Shown: in pieces, positions 8,946-16,813 of the stretch | How the letters are laid out: every line of letters starts with the position of its first letter | Numbering within the stretch: position 1 is the stretch's first letter | Origin: Bacillus mycoides | Lineage (GTDB): Bacteria; Bacillota; Bacilli; Bacillales; Bacillaceae_G | Direction: 5' to 3' | DNA: 64,000 nucleotides | Assembly (NCBI RefSeq): GCF_018742245.1 | Contig: NZ_CP036132.1 | Span: forward strand, 2,661,001 to 2,725,000 | The notes under the pieces: model-generated | Told to the model about the DNA's origin: nothing | Database searches by the model: none | What the model saw: only the letters and a program-made list of their open reading frames with translations | Position numbers and translations under genes: made by a program

Positions 8946-9641
8946 TTATACTTGTACTTGTTGTACTTGTAAAACTTTTAAAGTAAGGTCTAGTACAATT
9001 TTTTCACGAAGAGTTCCAAATGGCTCGTTTAATTCTGTTGGACAAGGGGAAAAGTCTAATTCGAAAAATTGAGCGCTTACTAATTCACAATATGGTTGTT
9101 CATTATAAAAAACTGTATTTTCGAAGAAGTATTTGTCTAAACGTGGTAAATCACCATTTTTAGGATTAATAAAGTGAGATGTAGTATCTGATGAAGAAGC
9201 TACTAAAGCTTGTGATAGAAAATCTGCTGCTGTTAAATCTGCAAAACCAGAAAATGGAACATTTGCAATACGATCATATAGCACTCCATTACACTCATCA
9301 TTTGCATATTCGATATTTTTACGAATATATCCTTGTACAAATAATTTTGCTCTTGTAACTCGGCGGTAAGGTGTACCAACTACCGGAGTAAATGCTACAG
9401 GAACTAACTTACATTGTGTTAAAAATACGTTTTTTAGCACACGTTTAATCTCAGTTGCTGGAGGATCTAATGAAATATCAGATTCTACAACAATTTGAAT
9501 TGTTCTTTCTGCTAATACAACTGGTATTTTTACAATCGGTGCTCCTGGAGTAAGAATTGGTGTTGCAGCTGCATCACTTAATGGCGTTTGAGTTTGTCCA
9601 TCTACCTGACATGGTACATTAATTGGGCATTGTTCGCTCAT
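8946..9641 (-). CDS. Probable spore surface protein (CsxC/SPOCS-like)
   Basis: A 231-residue protein without signal peptide, rich in Val, Pro and Thr. It begins MSEQCPINVPCQVDGQTQTP and has beta-rich segments around KIPVVLAERTIQIVVES, LTQCKLVPV and KLFVQGYI, ending IVLDLTLKVLQVQQVQV. The layout resembles SPOCS-domain and CsxC-like exosporium/coat proteins, and the C-terminus is shared with the adjacent repeat protein. Cysteines (about six) could be used in disulfide cross-linking. The ATG follows AAAGGAG. The spore location is an inference from these resemblances, not shown by the sequence. Confidence 0.55.
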   Translation of the reverse strand: MSEQCPINVPCQVDGQTQTPLSDAAATPILTPGAPIVKIPVVLAERTIQIVVESDISLDPPATEIKRVLKNVFLTQCKLVPVAFTPVVGTPYRRVTRAKLFVQGYIRKNIEYANDECNGVLYDRIANVPFSGFADLTAADFLSQALVASSSDTTSHFINPKNGDLPRLDKYFFENTVFYNEQPYCELVSAQFFELDFSPCPTELNEPFGTLREKIVLDLTLKVLQVQQVQV

Positions 9642-9975
9642 ATTTTATAATCTCCTTTATACAATATTTTGGAGTTTTTTAACTCTCTATACTGTATATG
9701 TATCTATTCTATTAATGCGTGGGTTCATATAATAGTTACTTTCATCATTTACAAAAAAAATAGCAATTTTATTGTTAGTTAAACACTCACAACTAAATAT
9801 ATTGAGCCTTTATATGTATCTACCTATATAAAAAGAGAATTTCTGAACCCTCATCGTGGACGTAGGAACTGATGTGTTCATTATATTCAATAGCAATGGA
9901 AGAGTAATCTTTTTCACTTAATACTATCTATACAACAAAAAATCAATATTGGCGGTACTCTATTAGTAAAAAAAT

Positions 9976-10003
9976 AAAAACCGACTTAAAAAAGTCGGTT
10001 TTT
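9976..10003. terminator. Bidirectional hairpin terminator
   Basis: A perfect 12-bp stem (AAAAACCGACTT, loop AAAA, AAGTCGGTTTTT) carries T-runs on both strands. On the minus strand it follows the decayed reading frame at 10034-10213. Confidence 0.75.
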
Positions 10004-10033
10004 ATACCCAAAATTTTGCGAACTCCCTCAATC

Positions 10034-10213
10034 TTACCATTGATATTGTTTCTTTTTTTCAAATTTATCAATAGAATTTATCAATTCTTCTAATAGAACC
10101 AATCTGATTGTCATTCTTTCCCTTAACTTCATTAATTAACATCTGTTTCAATGCCTTTAACTTTGGTAAAATCACCTTCGGATAGTTTATATTTGCGATT
10201 ATAGAAAACAAGT
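10034..10213 (-). pseudogene. Remnant of an unidentified gene, frameshifted
   Basis: In the 640-bp gap between two genes the minus strand has about 43 open codons reading NINYPKVILPKLKALKQ and then KGKNDNQIGSIRRIDKFY before a stop. An overlapping frame supplies LLEELINSIDKFEKKKQYQW and then a stop. Joined through a one-base frameshift these look like the C-terminus of a helical protein. There is no ribosome site or start. A terminator follows. I cannot name the family. Confidence 0.4.
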
Positions 10214-10283
10214 CTAATAAACATTAATTTAATAAGGTTGGCTAACCTTATGACGTTTTATAATTTGTACACACACCGTTTAT

Positions 10284-11054
10284 TTACCTATTATTCACAA
10301 AATAAGTATCATACGCCTTATCAAAAACATATCCTAATTTTTCAGCTAGTTTAGCAGAAGTGCTATTGGCTGCATCCCAGTTTGGATATTTCCCATTTTC
10401 TAAACAATCCAATATTAATGCTGCACTAACTACAGTTGCCAATCCCTTTCTTCTATGATCAAGATCAGTAGCAACTTCAATTTCAATACCATCATCATAA
10501 ATACTATATGATGATGCACCACATACGACTTCTCCATTATACAAAATACAATAACCTGTACCTCGATTTACGTGATCATCAATCGATCGAAATTGGCTTG
10601 TAAAATCTTCAGAAACGTTGTGTAATGTTGGATCATTTGCGATATGCTCATCTATTTTTCTTAATTCATATCCTTTTGGAAGTGCAGTTATAAAAGATTG
10701 TAATTTTAAGCGATTAAACATTTCTGCATTTCTTTTAAATTTATATCGTAAAAACTTATCTATTTTTCTTTCATGGAATCTTTCTAAACGCTTTTTCCAC
10801 TCATCACTATTAACGATTACTAAAATTCTTTCAGGAATGTTACGCAATAACTCTTCTGTTTCTTTCGCATTTGAGTCTCCAGCGTAAAATGTAAAAATCC
10901 CTACGGTAATTTGTGCTACTTTCGGATTTTCAAGATCGTTCACCCACGCGTTACCCATATGCCCTTGTAAATAAGAAAGAAGAACAACATTATTAAAATC
11001 CTCGAACATAGAAACTAATTTTTTTCTTGTATGTATATTTGCTTCATATATCAT
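10284..11054 (-). CDS. GNAT-family acetyltransferase with extended N-terminal domain
   Basis: A 256-residue protein. The C-terminal 110 residues are a GNAT domain: EIEVATDLDHRRKGLATVVSA corresponds to motif A and NSTSAKLAEKLGYVFDKAY to the motif B region. The N-terminal half (LLSYLQGHMGNAWVND, NSDEWKKRLERF) resembles the PF12746-type acetyltransferases that include zwittermicin-resistance-like proteins, so an aminated metabolite or antibiotic is a possible acceptor; this is only inference. It is a single gene with no partner. Confidence 0.75.
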   Translation of the reverse strand: MIYEANIHTRKKLVSMFEDFNNVVLLSYLQGHMGNAWVNDLENPKVAQITVGIFTFYAGDSNAKETEELLRNIPERILVIVNSDEWKKRLERFHERKIDKFLRYKFKRNAEMFNRLKLQSFITALPKGYELRKIDEHIANDPTLHNVSEDFTSQFRSIDDHVNRGTGYCILYNGEVVCGASSYSIYDDGIEIEVATDLDHRRKGLATVVSAALILDCLENGKYPNWDAANSTSAKLAEKLGYVFDKAYDTYFVNNR

Positions 11055-11449
11055 TTACATTCCCGCTTTCTTTAAAATCAACTAGGCTCAACATTTTCAT
11101 GAGTTAACTTTTATTAGTATTTTTATACACACTTATTTATTATCTAAGTAACTGTCTATGAAACTCAACCTTCAAATATCAAATAATTATAAATTATACG
11201 TAAATGCAAATTTATTATAACATCTAATTCTATTGAAATGATTTTCCTATAAAAACATGCTACATACTTATCTACTCATTAATTTAGAATTAATATTCCT
11301 ACTTTCTGCAAACTTTACTCAGTTTCAGTAAAAATTTAAAGAATTAGAGCGATGGGATCCAAGATACATTTAATCGATTAATATATTTTATGTAACAACT
11401 CTCATACATAGCATAGTGTAGTGTATGAGAATTAATTGAAATAGATACG
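11055..11449. other. AT-rich intergenic region with terminator-like inverted repeat
   Basis: No reading frame stands out in these 395 bases. At 11401-11429 an 8-bp inverted repeat (CTCATACA / TGTATGAG, 13-base loop) lies 21 bp beyond the stop of the Cys-rich protein gene; it has no T-run and could terminate transcription or stabilise the mRNA 3' end. Confidence 0.4.
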
Positions 11450-12232
11450 TTATACCTCCTTCTTAGAAGTATAAGATTCCGTCTCACCATTTATATATAG
11501 TTTAGTTAACTTAATAATTGAATTGTACATCATACTACTGTCGTTAATAATCTCTTTTTTCATCTCTTCTATTTCGACATTACCTGTTCCACTCTCTATT
11601 TTTAAACAGTTCGTTATATTGAGGTATCCCCTTGATGCGAAAAGAATGATAAACGTAATATCAGGGAAATTAATAAATAGCAATCCGAATTTCAAAGGAT
11701 TCCCAGCTGTATCCGATAAGATTAATCGAAAATCTAACAGTTCAGGTACCGGAACGAAATCTTTAGAAACAATCGCTTCACCTACTATAGTAATTTGCTT
11801 TACTACATTCCCAAGCTCATCTACAAATTCAATACATCTAGGTGGATCAATCGTTGTTGTCTGTAAAGATAAACTTAATTCAGGATTATTAAAATCGAAG
11901 AATAGTGTACTTCCCTCAGTTAAACAATGTGGACAAACATTTCCAAGTAAACTGAATTCCTCTTCAATAAATTTAACTTTCGTTTTACAACTACAAACTT
12001 TCCCTATTCGAATCGCATCAATTCTTGAACAATCTACAAATATTACCTCACTGTCTTCTTGTGCAAACGACACTATACCTTTTATCTCATTAAATGAAAT
12101 AAAATAGGATACAACTATTTCGTTTCCGCCTATTACGATACTCTCAACTCTAGAATAAGGATTTAAACTTTTCAAAAATTCACATATACTATTTTGACAA
12201 CACCCACAATCACGTTTCGGCTCACAATCCAC
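11450..12232 (-). CDS. Cysteine-rich hypothetical protein, possible spore coat component
   Basis: A 260-residue protein with a Cys-rich N-terminus (CEPKRDCGCCQNSICEFLKS), further Cys pairs (CSCKTKV and CPHC near residues 82-106), beta-rich middle and a charged C-terminus. There is no signal sequence. The Cys-rich start recalls CotY/ExsY/CotZ spore-crust proteins, but the rest of the sequence does not clearly match them. The CPHC and CSC pairs could also bind zinc. The GTG at 12232 has GGAG five bases upstream. The gene is alone, divergent from the bcr1-like element. Function unknown. Confidence 0.5.
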   Translation of the reverse strand: MDCEPKRDCGCCQNSICEFLKSLNPYSRVESIVIGGNEIVVSYFISFNEIKGIVSFAQEDSEVIFVDCSRIDAIRIGKVCSCKTKVKFIEEEFSLLGNVCPHCLTEGSTLFFDFNNPELSLSLQTTTIDPPRCIEFVDELGNVVKQITIVGEAIVSKDFVPVPELLDFRLILSDTAGNPLKFGLLFINFPDITFIILFASRGYLNITNCLKIESGTGNVEIEEMKKEIINDSSMMYNSIIKLTKLYINGETESYTSKKEV

Positions 12233-12451
12233 TGATTCTCCATTCCTTTCCTATATGTTTTACCTAATAAATATAATATGAAAGGCATGTAAGAAAAGCT
12301 TGGACAATATAACTCTAATATTAGTCTAGATAAGTATACAGACATATGCCTGTCAAATTAAGAAACTAATCGTTCCTCAAATAAGTAATAAAATATATTT
12401 TTCACTATAAATGCATATAACAATTTCATCTTTCAACAAAAAAGCGTTATA

Positions 12452-12605
12452 ATAAAGTGAAACTTCTATTAGCGGGGAGCTTTATCTCCTACTAATGGTT
12501 AGCCCTCACCAATCGGGCTCTTACGGGCAGTTATCTCCCGGCCGTCCTCATCATTTGCTTCTTCACCTTGAGGCGGGAGTCTACTGCTCGTTATTGCGGG
12601 ATGAA
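12452..12605 (+). repeat. bcr1-like structured repeat, copy 1
   Basis: About 154 bp sharing blocks with the copy at 27107-27264: ATAAAGTGAAACTT at the left, TCACCAATCGGGCT and TTACGGGCAGTTA in the middle, GGGAGTCT and GCGGGATGAA at the right. It folds into an imperfect left hairpin (ATTAGCGGGGAG / CTCCTACTAAT) and a right hairpin (CTCCCG / CGGGAG) enclosed by CGGGCAGT / ACTGCTCG. Size, ends and group restriction agree with bcr1, a B. cereus-group mobile repeat; the name is from memory. It ends 40 bp before the start of the next gene. Confidence 0.7.
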
Positions 12606-12645
12606 TTGCAGCCTCTACGATTACGTTATAAAGGAGATTAAAACA

Positions 12646-12966
12646 ATGACTAAAATTAAAGTATATCAAGTAAAAGAAGAAAATATGGAAGCAGTAAAAA
12701 ACATTATTGATGTTGAGGAACAAAATCCAACTGCTGAAAACCTACAAAATCTATACGCATGTGTATTAGATACTGAAGATATGGCATTGCCTGAATCATA
12801 CATTGAAGAAGATATCTTAATTGATTCTATGGAAGTTATGGTTAACGCTTCTCAAAGCAAGCTAAGAGACTTAGGTACATATGATGTAATCGAAGTTCAA
12901 AACAAAGGTAAGAAAACACACATTTTATTATTAGAAGACGAAGAATACGAAATTATCGAAGGCTAA
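12646..12966 (+). CDS. Small acidic protein of unknown function
   Basis: A 106-residue cytoplasmic protein, strongly acidic (for example NIIDVEEQNPTAENLQNLY, LEDEEYEIIEG), with no recognised domain. The ATG at 12646 follows AAGGAG nine bases upstream. A longer frame from 12568 reads through the repeat element and is not believable. The bcr1-like repeat occupies its 5' region, so the promoter either lies beyond the repeat or within it. A strong terminator follows at once. Confidence 0.7.
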   Translation: MTKIKVYQVKEENMEAVKNIIDVEEQNPTAENLQNLYACVLDTEDMALPESYIEEDILIDSMEVMVNASQSKLRDLGTYDVIEVQNKGKKTHILLLEDEEYEIIEG

Positions 12967-12984
12967 TTCGACTCCGTACATAAG

Positions 12985-13018
12985 AAAAAGCTCCTTTCAA
13001 AATTGAAAGGAGCTTTTT
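12985..13018. terminator. Bidirectional terminator between convergent genes
   Basis: A 16-bp perfect stem (AAAAAGCTCCTTTCAA / TTGAAAGGAGCTTTTT) serves the acidic protein gene on the plus strand and the MFS gene on the minus strand. Confidence 0.85.
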
Positions 13019-13020
13019 CT

Positions 13021-14556
13021 TTACGCTTTTGATGTTTCACTTTTCACCTTGTTTTGTTCTTTCTTATATACCATGCGTTCATTTCCCATAAAGAAAATGA
13101 ATACGAATGCTAAACCAGCTGGTACCAATGCCCACATGAATGTTTGAACGATTGAACTAGAAAGAGCGTCAATAATTTTATCTAATATTTGCGGCGGAAT
13201 TTGAGATCTAGCCGATTCTGATAAAATGGCTCTTGAATCTCCTAAAGCGTTTGTATTCATTCCCCCGCTCATACCTTTAAACGCTTCTTCTAATTGATCC
13301 TGGAAACCCGTTCTTTGAATCATTCCGAAGATTGTAATACCAAGTGTCATACCTAATGAACGAATGAAGTTACTAGTTGAAGTCGCAGACCCGCGTTGCT
13401 CCATACCGAAGTTATGAATAGCAGCCATACTTAGTACAGAGAATGAGAAACCAACTCCAAAGCCGATAATAACCATATAAATTGTTAATAATATACGACT
13501 TGTTTCTGGCGTTAATGTACTTAATAAGAATAATCCGATTAGCATAATTACAGCAGAAATAATCATAATATTTCGGTAGCTAAGTTTTGATGTTAAAAAT
13601 CCACCTAACTGCGCTGTAACTACTGATCCTAACATCATTGGTAATAACAATAATCCTGAGTTTGTTGCCGTACCACCGTATACACCTTGAATAAATAACG
13701 GAATGTACACAGTTGCTGACATAAATGCCGCCCCGTAACATAAGGCAATAATTGTACTCATTCCGAATAGACGTTGTTTAAACATCTCAAATGAAATGAT
13801 TGGTTCTTCTACTTTTCGTTCAATAACAATAAAAGCAATTACTAAAATAGCGAACCCAGCAAATAAACTTAAAATAAAGCTAGAATCCCAATCATACTTT
13901 TGTCCGCCTAATTCTAAGGCGAACATTAAACAAATTACTGCACCAACTAAAGTAATTGCGCCAAACCAATCAATCTTTTGTTCTCTATGAACTCGTGACT
14001 CTTTATAAAATAATGTAATAAAAATAAGTGCTAAAATTCCAAGTGGTAAGTTAATATAAAACACCCAATGCCAGCTAATATAATCCGTAATATATGCGCC
14101 CAGTAGTGGCCCGAAAATACTTGATAAACCAAATACTGCTCCGAATAAACCACCCATTTTCCCGCGCTTTTCTGGAGGGAAAATATCAAAAACGATAGTA
14201 AATGCGATCGGCACTAGTGCCCCGCCGCCAATACCTTGAATGGCACGATAAATACCTAACTGTGTAATATTTTCAGCAGTACCACAAAGTGCCGAACCAA
14301 TCATAAAGACGATTAAACCGAAAATAAAGAATCTCTTTCTACCATACATATCTGATAACTTACCGAAAATCGGCATACCTGCCATTTCTGCAACCATATA
14401 GGCAGAAACAACCCATACAAAGTTTTCAAGACCTCCTAAGTCACCAACAATCGTTCCCATTGCTGTTACGACAATGGTATTATCCATTGATGCCATTAAG
14501 ATACCCAGCAATAAACCGGCAACAACGAAGCCGAGTTTATTATTCTTCTCAACCAT
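13021..14556 (-). CDS. DHA2-type (14-TMS) MFS multidrug transporter
   Basis: A 511-residue EmrB/QacA-type proton-drug antiporter. It starts at TM1 (GFVVAGLLLGILMASMDNTI), with the DHA2 motif MASMDNTIV, motif A GKLSDMYGRKRFF after TM2, and motif C-like GLSSIFGPLLGAYI in TM5. About fourteen hydrophobic segments are visible. It begins 24 bp after the stop of bacF on the same strand, so it is probably the last gene of the yhbD-bacE-bacF transcript. A shared terminator ends it. Substrate unknown. Confidence 0.85.
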   Translation of the reverse strand: MVEKNNKLGFVVAGLLLGILMASMDNTIVVTAMGTIVGDLGGLENFVWVVSAYMVAEMAGMPIFGKLSDMYGRKRFFIFGLIVFMIGSALCGTAENITQLGIYRAIQGIGGGALVPIAFTIVFDIFPPEKRGKMGGLFGAVFGLSSIFGPLLGAYITDYISWHWVFYINLPLGILALIFITLFYKESRVHREQKIDWFGAITLVGAVICLMFALELGGQKYDWDSSFILSLFAGFAILVIAFIVIERKVEEPIISFEMFKQRLFGMSTIIALCYGAAFMSATVYIPLFIQGVYGGTATNSGLLLLPMMLGSVVTAQLGGFLTSKLSYRNIMIISAVIMLIGLFLLSTLTPETSRILLTIYMVIIGFGVGFSFSVLSMAAIHNFGMEQRGSATSTSNFIRSLGMTLGITIFGMIQRTGFQDQLEEAFKGMSGGMNTNALGDSRAILSESARSQIPPQILDKIIDALSSSIVQTFMWALVPAGLAFVFIFFMGNERMVYKKEQNKVKSETSKA

Positions 14557-14580
14557 ATTTCTTGCTCTCCCTCATACTAC

Positions 14581-15288
14581 TTATATTTGTTTGTGTTCTT
14601 TTACGACTGAATTCCCTTTTTGGTTAAAACTAGTATGATATTCTACAACACTAATTTCACAGCCAGGGCCAATTATAACATGATTTCCTCTTACTACGTC
14701 TGCTATTGTATGTTCTAAATAAATATCATCCCCCTCAATAATTGATGTTTGAAGGCTCCCTGCATGACTTGTAAAAGGAATAAATCTCGCTTTTTTACGT
14801 ACTGTAATCTTTTTCCCACCGATTTCTCTCACTTTACTTCCTTCATAACGAAGTGAGATTTCAATATTTTCAGCATTAAGCAAACCATCACTTTCAAGAC
14901 CACCAGTTAGTAATAATTCCTCTACTTCTATATCTCCCTTCACATTTAAAGCGCCTTTCACATCTACGAAATCACCGGATAGCTTCCCTTTAAATTCTAT
15001 CATACCTCTAACTTTTATTTTATTAATTTGTCCGTCACCTTGTACTTGGGCATTGCCATATACTTTTACATATTCCGCCTCCATATTCCCCTGTACTTCA
15101 CTATCTCCATACACGACATAATTTTTCGCTTTCATATTGCCACGTACTTCACTCGTACCATACGTTTTAAAATCATTACAACTCATATGATTAGAGATTG
15201 TTCCTTCACCGCGAATCTTCACTTTATTATAATCTCCACCTGCCGAGCTACCTGATCCATTTACAGTAAGACTATGTTGATTTTCCAT
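14581..15288 (-). CDS. bacF: Bactofilin (BacF/YhbF-like polymer-forming protein)
   Basis: A 235-residue protein made of short beta-helix repeats such as RGNMKAKNYVVYGDSEVQG and LNVKGDIEVEELLLTG, typical of bactofilins that polymerise into cytoskeletal filaments. Length and position (yhbD, then this pair) match B. subtilis YhbE-YhbF, there named BacE and BacF and linked to flagellar assembly. It lies 18 bp after bacE. The N-terminus NGSGSSAGGDYNKVKIRGEG parallels NGYGTSNGGEFHKVQLNGKG of the partner, showing they are paralogues. Confidence 0.85.
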   Translation of the reverse strand: MENQHSLTVNGSGSSAGGDYNKVKIRGEGTISNHMSCNDFKTYGTSEVRGNMKAKNYVVYGDSEVQGNMEAEYVKVYGNAQVQGDGQINKIKVRGMIEFKGKLSGDFVDVKGALNVKGDIEVEELLLTGGLESDGLLNAENIEISLRYEGSKVREIGGKKITVRKKARFIPFTSHAGSLQTSIIEGDDIYLEHTIADVVRGNHVIIGPGCEISVVEYHTSFNQKGNSVVKEHKQI

Positions 15289-15306
15289 ATCGATTGCTCC
15301 CTTCCT

Positions 15307-16017
15307 TTAAACCTGCTTAATTTCTTTCACACTTGCGTTTTTATCAACATTAAGTACACCTGTATATTCAATAAGATCAATCTCACAGTTCGGTCCTACT
15401 GTAACATTGTTTCCTCTTACCGTTTTAATGTGAGCATAATCAATATCGATATTGTCACCTTCTAACAATTCAGCCTCTAACTGCAGGCCAAATACTGTTT
15501 TAAAAAGTTTACTAAAAGTACTCAATCTATGTCTTACTTTAATTGTTTGACCGCCAATTTCTTTCGCTCTACATGTACCGTGAATATTAATATTAATTTC
15601 ATCTGCGCTTAATAAACCACCTACCGTAAACTGTCCCTCTGAAGAAAAAACATCAACCTCGCAATTACCATCAATCGTCGCTTGGCCATTGATTTTAAAT
15701 TCTTCACCGGTGACATTTCCACCTATCGTACCTTTTCCTGCAATTTTTAAACTGTTCGCCTTTACATCTTGTGTAATTGTCGCTTTCCCATCGATTCGCA
15801 TCATTTCTGCGCTAACTGTACCATCAACTTTACCCGATCCGCTAATTATTGCATTACTACTTTTCAAATCACCAGTAACTGCACCGTAACCATTACATTC
15901 AAATTGCTCACATTTAACGTTTCCATTAACAGTTCCTTTTCCGTTTAGCTGTACTTTGTGAAACTCACCGCCATTCGATGTACCGTAACCGTTTATAATT
16001 AAATTTTCTGTACGCAT
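15307..16017 (-). CDS. bacE: Bactofilin (BacE/YhbE-like polymer-forming protein)
   Basis: A 236-residue beta-helical repeat protein (GYGAVTGDLKSSNAIISGSG, GTVSAEMMRIDGKATITQDV), the second bactofilin of the pair. The two probably co-polymerise on the inner face of the membrane; in B. subtilis both are required for flagellar hook and filament formation, which is known for the family and inferred here. It lies 13 bp after the YhbD-like gene, preceded by GGAGGAG. The C-terminal third (LEGDNIDIDYAHIKTVRGNN) is conserved with bacF. Confidence 0.85.
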   Translation of the reverse strand: MRTENLIINGYGTSNGGEFHKVQLNGKGTVNGNVKCEQFECNGYGAVTGDLKSSNAIISGSGKVDGTVSAEMMRIDGKATITQDVKANSLKIAGKGTIGGNVTGEEFKINGQATIDGNCEVDVFSSEGQFTVGGLLSADEININIHGTCRAKEIGGQTIKVRHRLSTFSKLFKTVFGLQLEAELLEGDNIDIDYAHIKTVRGNNVTVGPNCEIDLIEYTGVLNVDKNASVKEIKQV

Positions 16018-16030
16018 GATTTCTCCTCCA

Positions 16031-16654
16031 CTACAACAGTTTAGTTTTTAATGCTTCGGTATATTTCGTAATCGCTTCACGTAAAACAATTTTTGTTCCC
16101 TTTTCAAAAATTAAATCATCCACATTTGAAACTAAGAAACATGTAGAAATCCCTAACTTTCGAACGATAATTACATCACAATTTTTATGCTTAATCGCTT
16201 CGTAATTTTCACTTAATACTTGTAAGACCATTTTCCCCTCTTCTAAACTAACGTCTCCTGATTGAAGAAGTTCTTCTAACATATACACGTAAAGAATATC
16301 TGCAAATTGAAACTCTGCCGTTTTATTCGTTTGTTCTATAAAAAATTGTAAGACTGGTTCTGATGCAATACCCTTACGTAACAAATCATCCTTTGTTAAA
16401 AGAATTTCTGTCACGCTCGGTGAAAACATATTTGCTAATTCATCAAGGGATAAATCCTCTTTCATCGTTTGGATTTTATCAATACGTTCTAATATCTTTT
16501 CTTTCGGAAAAAATGTTTCCTGGCCTGTGAACGTTGACTTCCGTACAAACCAATCTTCCGGTATTAAATTTTTTCTCTTCCACCTATATAACTGTCCGTA
16601 TGAAATACCAGTTAACTCTAATAAATCTTTTTTTGAAATTAAATCTGTACTCAA
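16031..16654 (-). CDS. yhbD: YhbD-like MerR-fold DNA-binding protein (DUF4004)
   Basis: A 207-residue protein whose N-terminus (LISKKDLLELTGISYGQLYR, WKRKNLIPEDWFVRKSTF) is a MerR-type winged helix with the conserved GQETFFP segment of YhbD/DUF4004. The C-terminal part is helical. The likely start is TTG at 16654, with AAGGAG ten bases upstream; the upstream frame adds only nine codons. It heads the bactofilin operon, as in B. subtilis, and may regulate it. Confidence 0.8.
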   Translation of the reverse strand: MSTDLISKKDLLELTGISYGQLYRWKRKNLIPEDWFVRKSTFTGQETFFPKEKILERIDKIQTMKEDLSLDELANMFSPSVTEILLTKDDLLRKGIASEPVLQFFIEQTNKTAEFQFADILYVYMLEELLQSGDVSLEEGKMVLQVLSENYEAIKHKNCDVIIVRKLGISTCFLVSNVDDLIFEKGTKIVLREAITKYTEALKTKLL

Positions 16655-16762
16655 CTGTATAACACTCCTTCCTGATAACAATGTAACATAACACTGTTAC
16701 GCTGTAAACGGACTTTTATAATAAGTAGCGTAACAACGTGTAAAACAAACCTCCTTTTTATA

Positions 16763-16807
16763 TAAAAAAAGGTTCTTACGCATTTCATCAAAATGCATAA
16801 GAACCTT
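16763..16807 (-). terminator. Terminator of the SgrR-like gene
   Basis: A 17-bp stem with one mismatch (starting AAAGGTTCTTA, ending TAAGAACCTTT on the plus strand) and a T-run on the minus strand, just after the stop at 16814. Confidence 0.85.
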
Positions 16808-16813
16808 TATATA

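Noticed and set aside
12568..12645. Upstream extension of the small acidic protein
   Set aside because: It translates the repeat element; the AAGGAG just before 12646 gives a better start.
12499..12723. Minus-strand frame across the bcr1-like element
   Set aside because: It runs over the repeat and the start of the real plus-strand gene, with no ribosome site.
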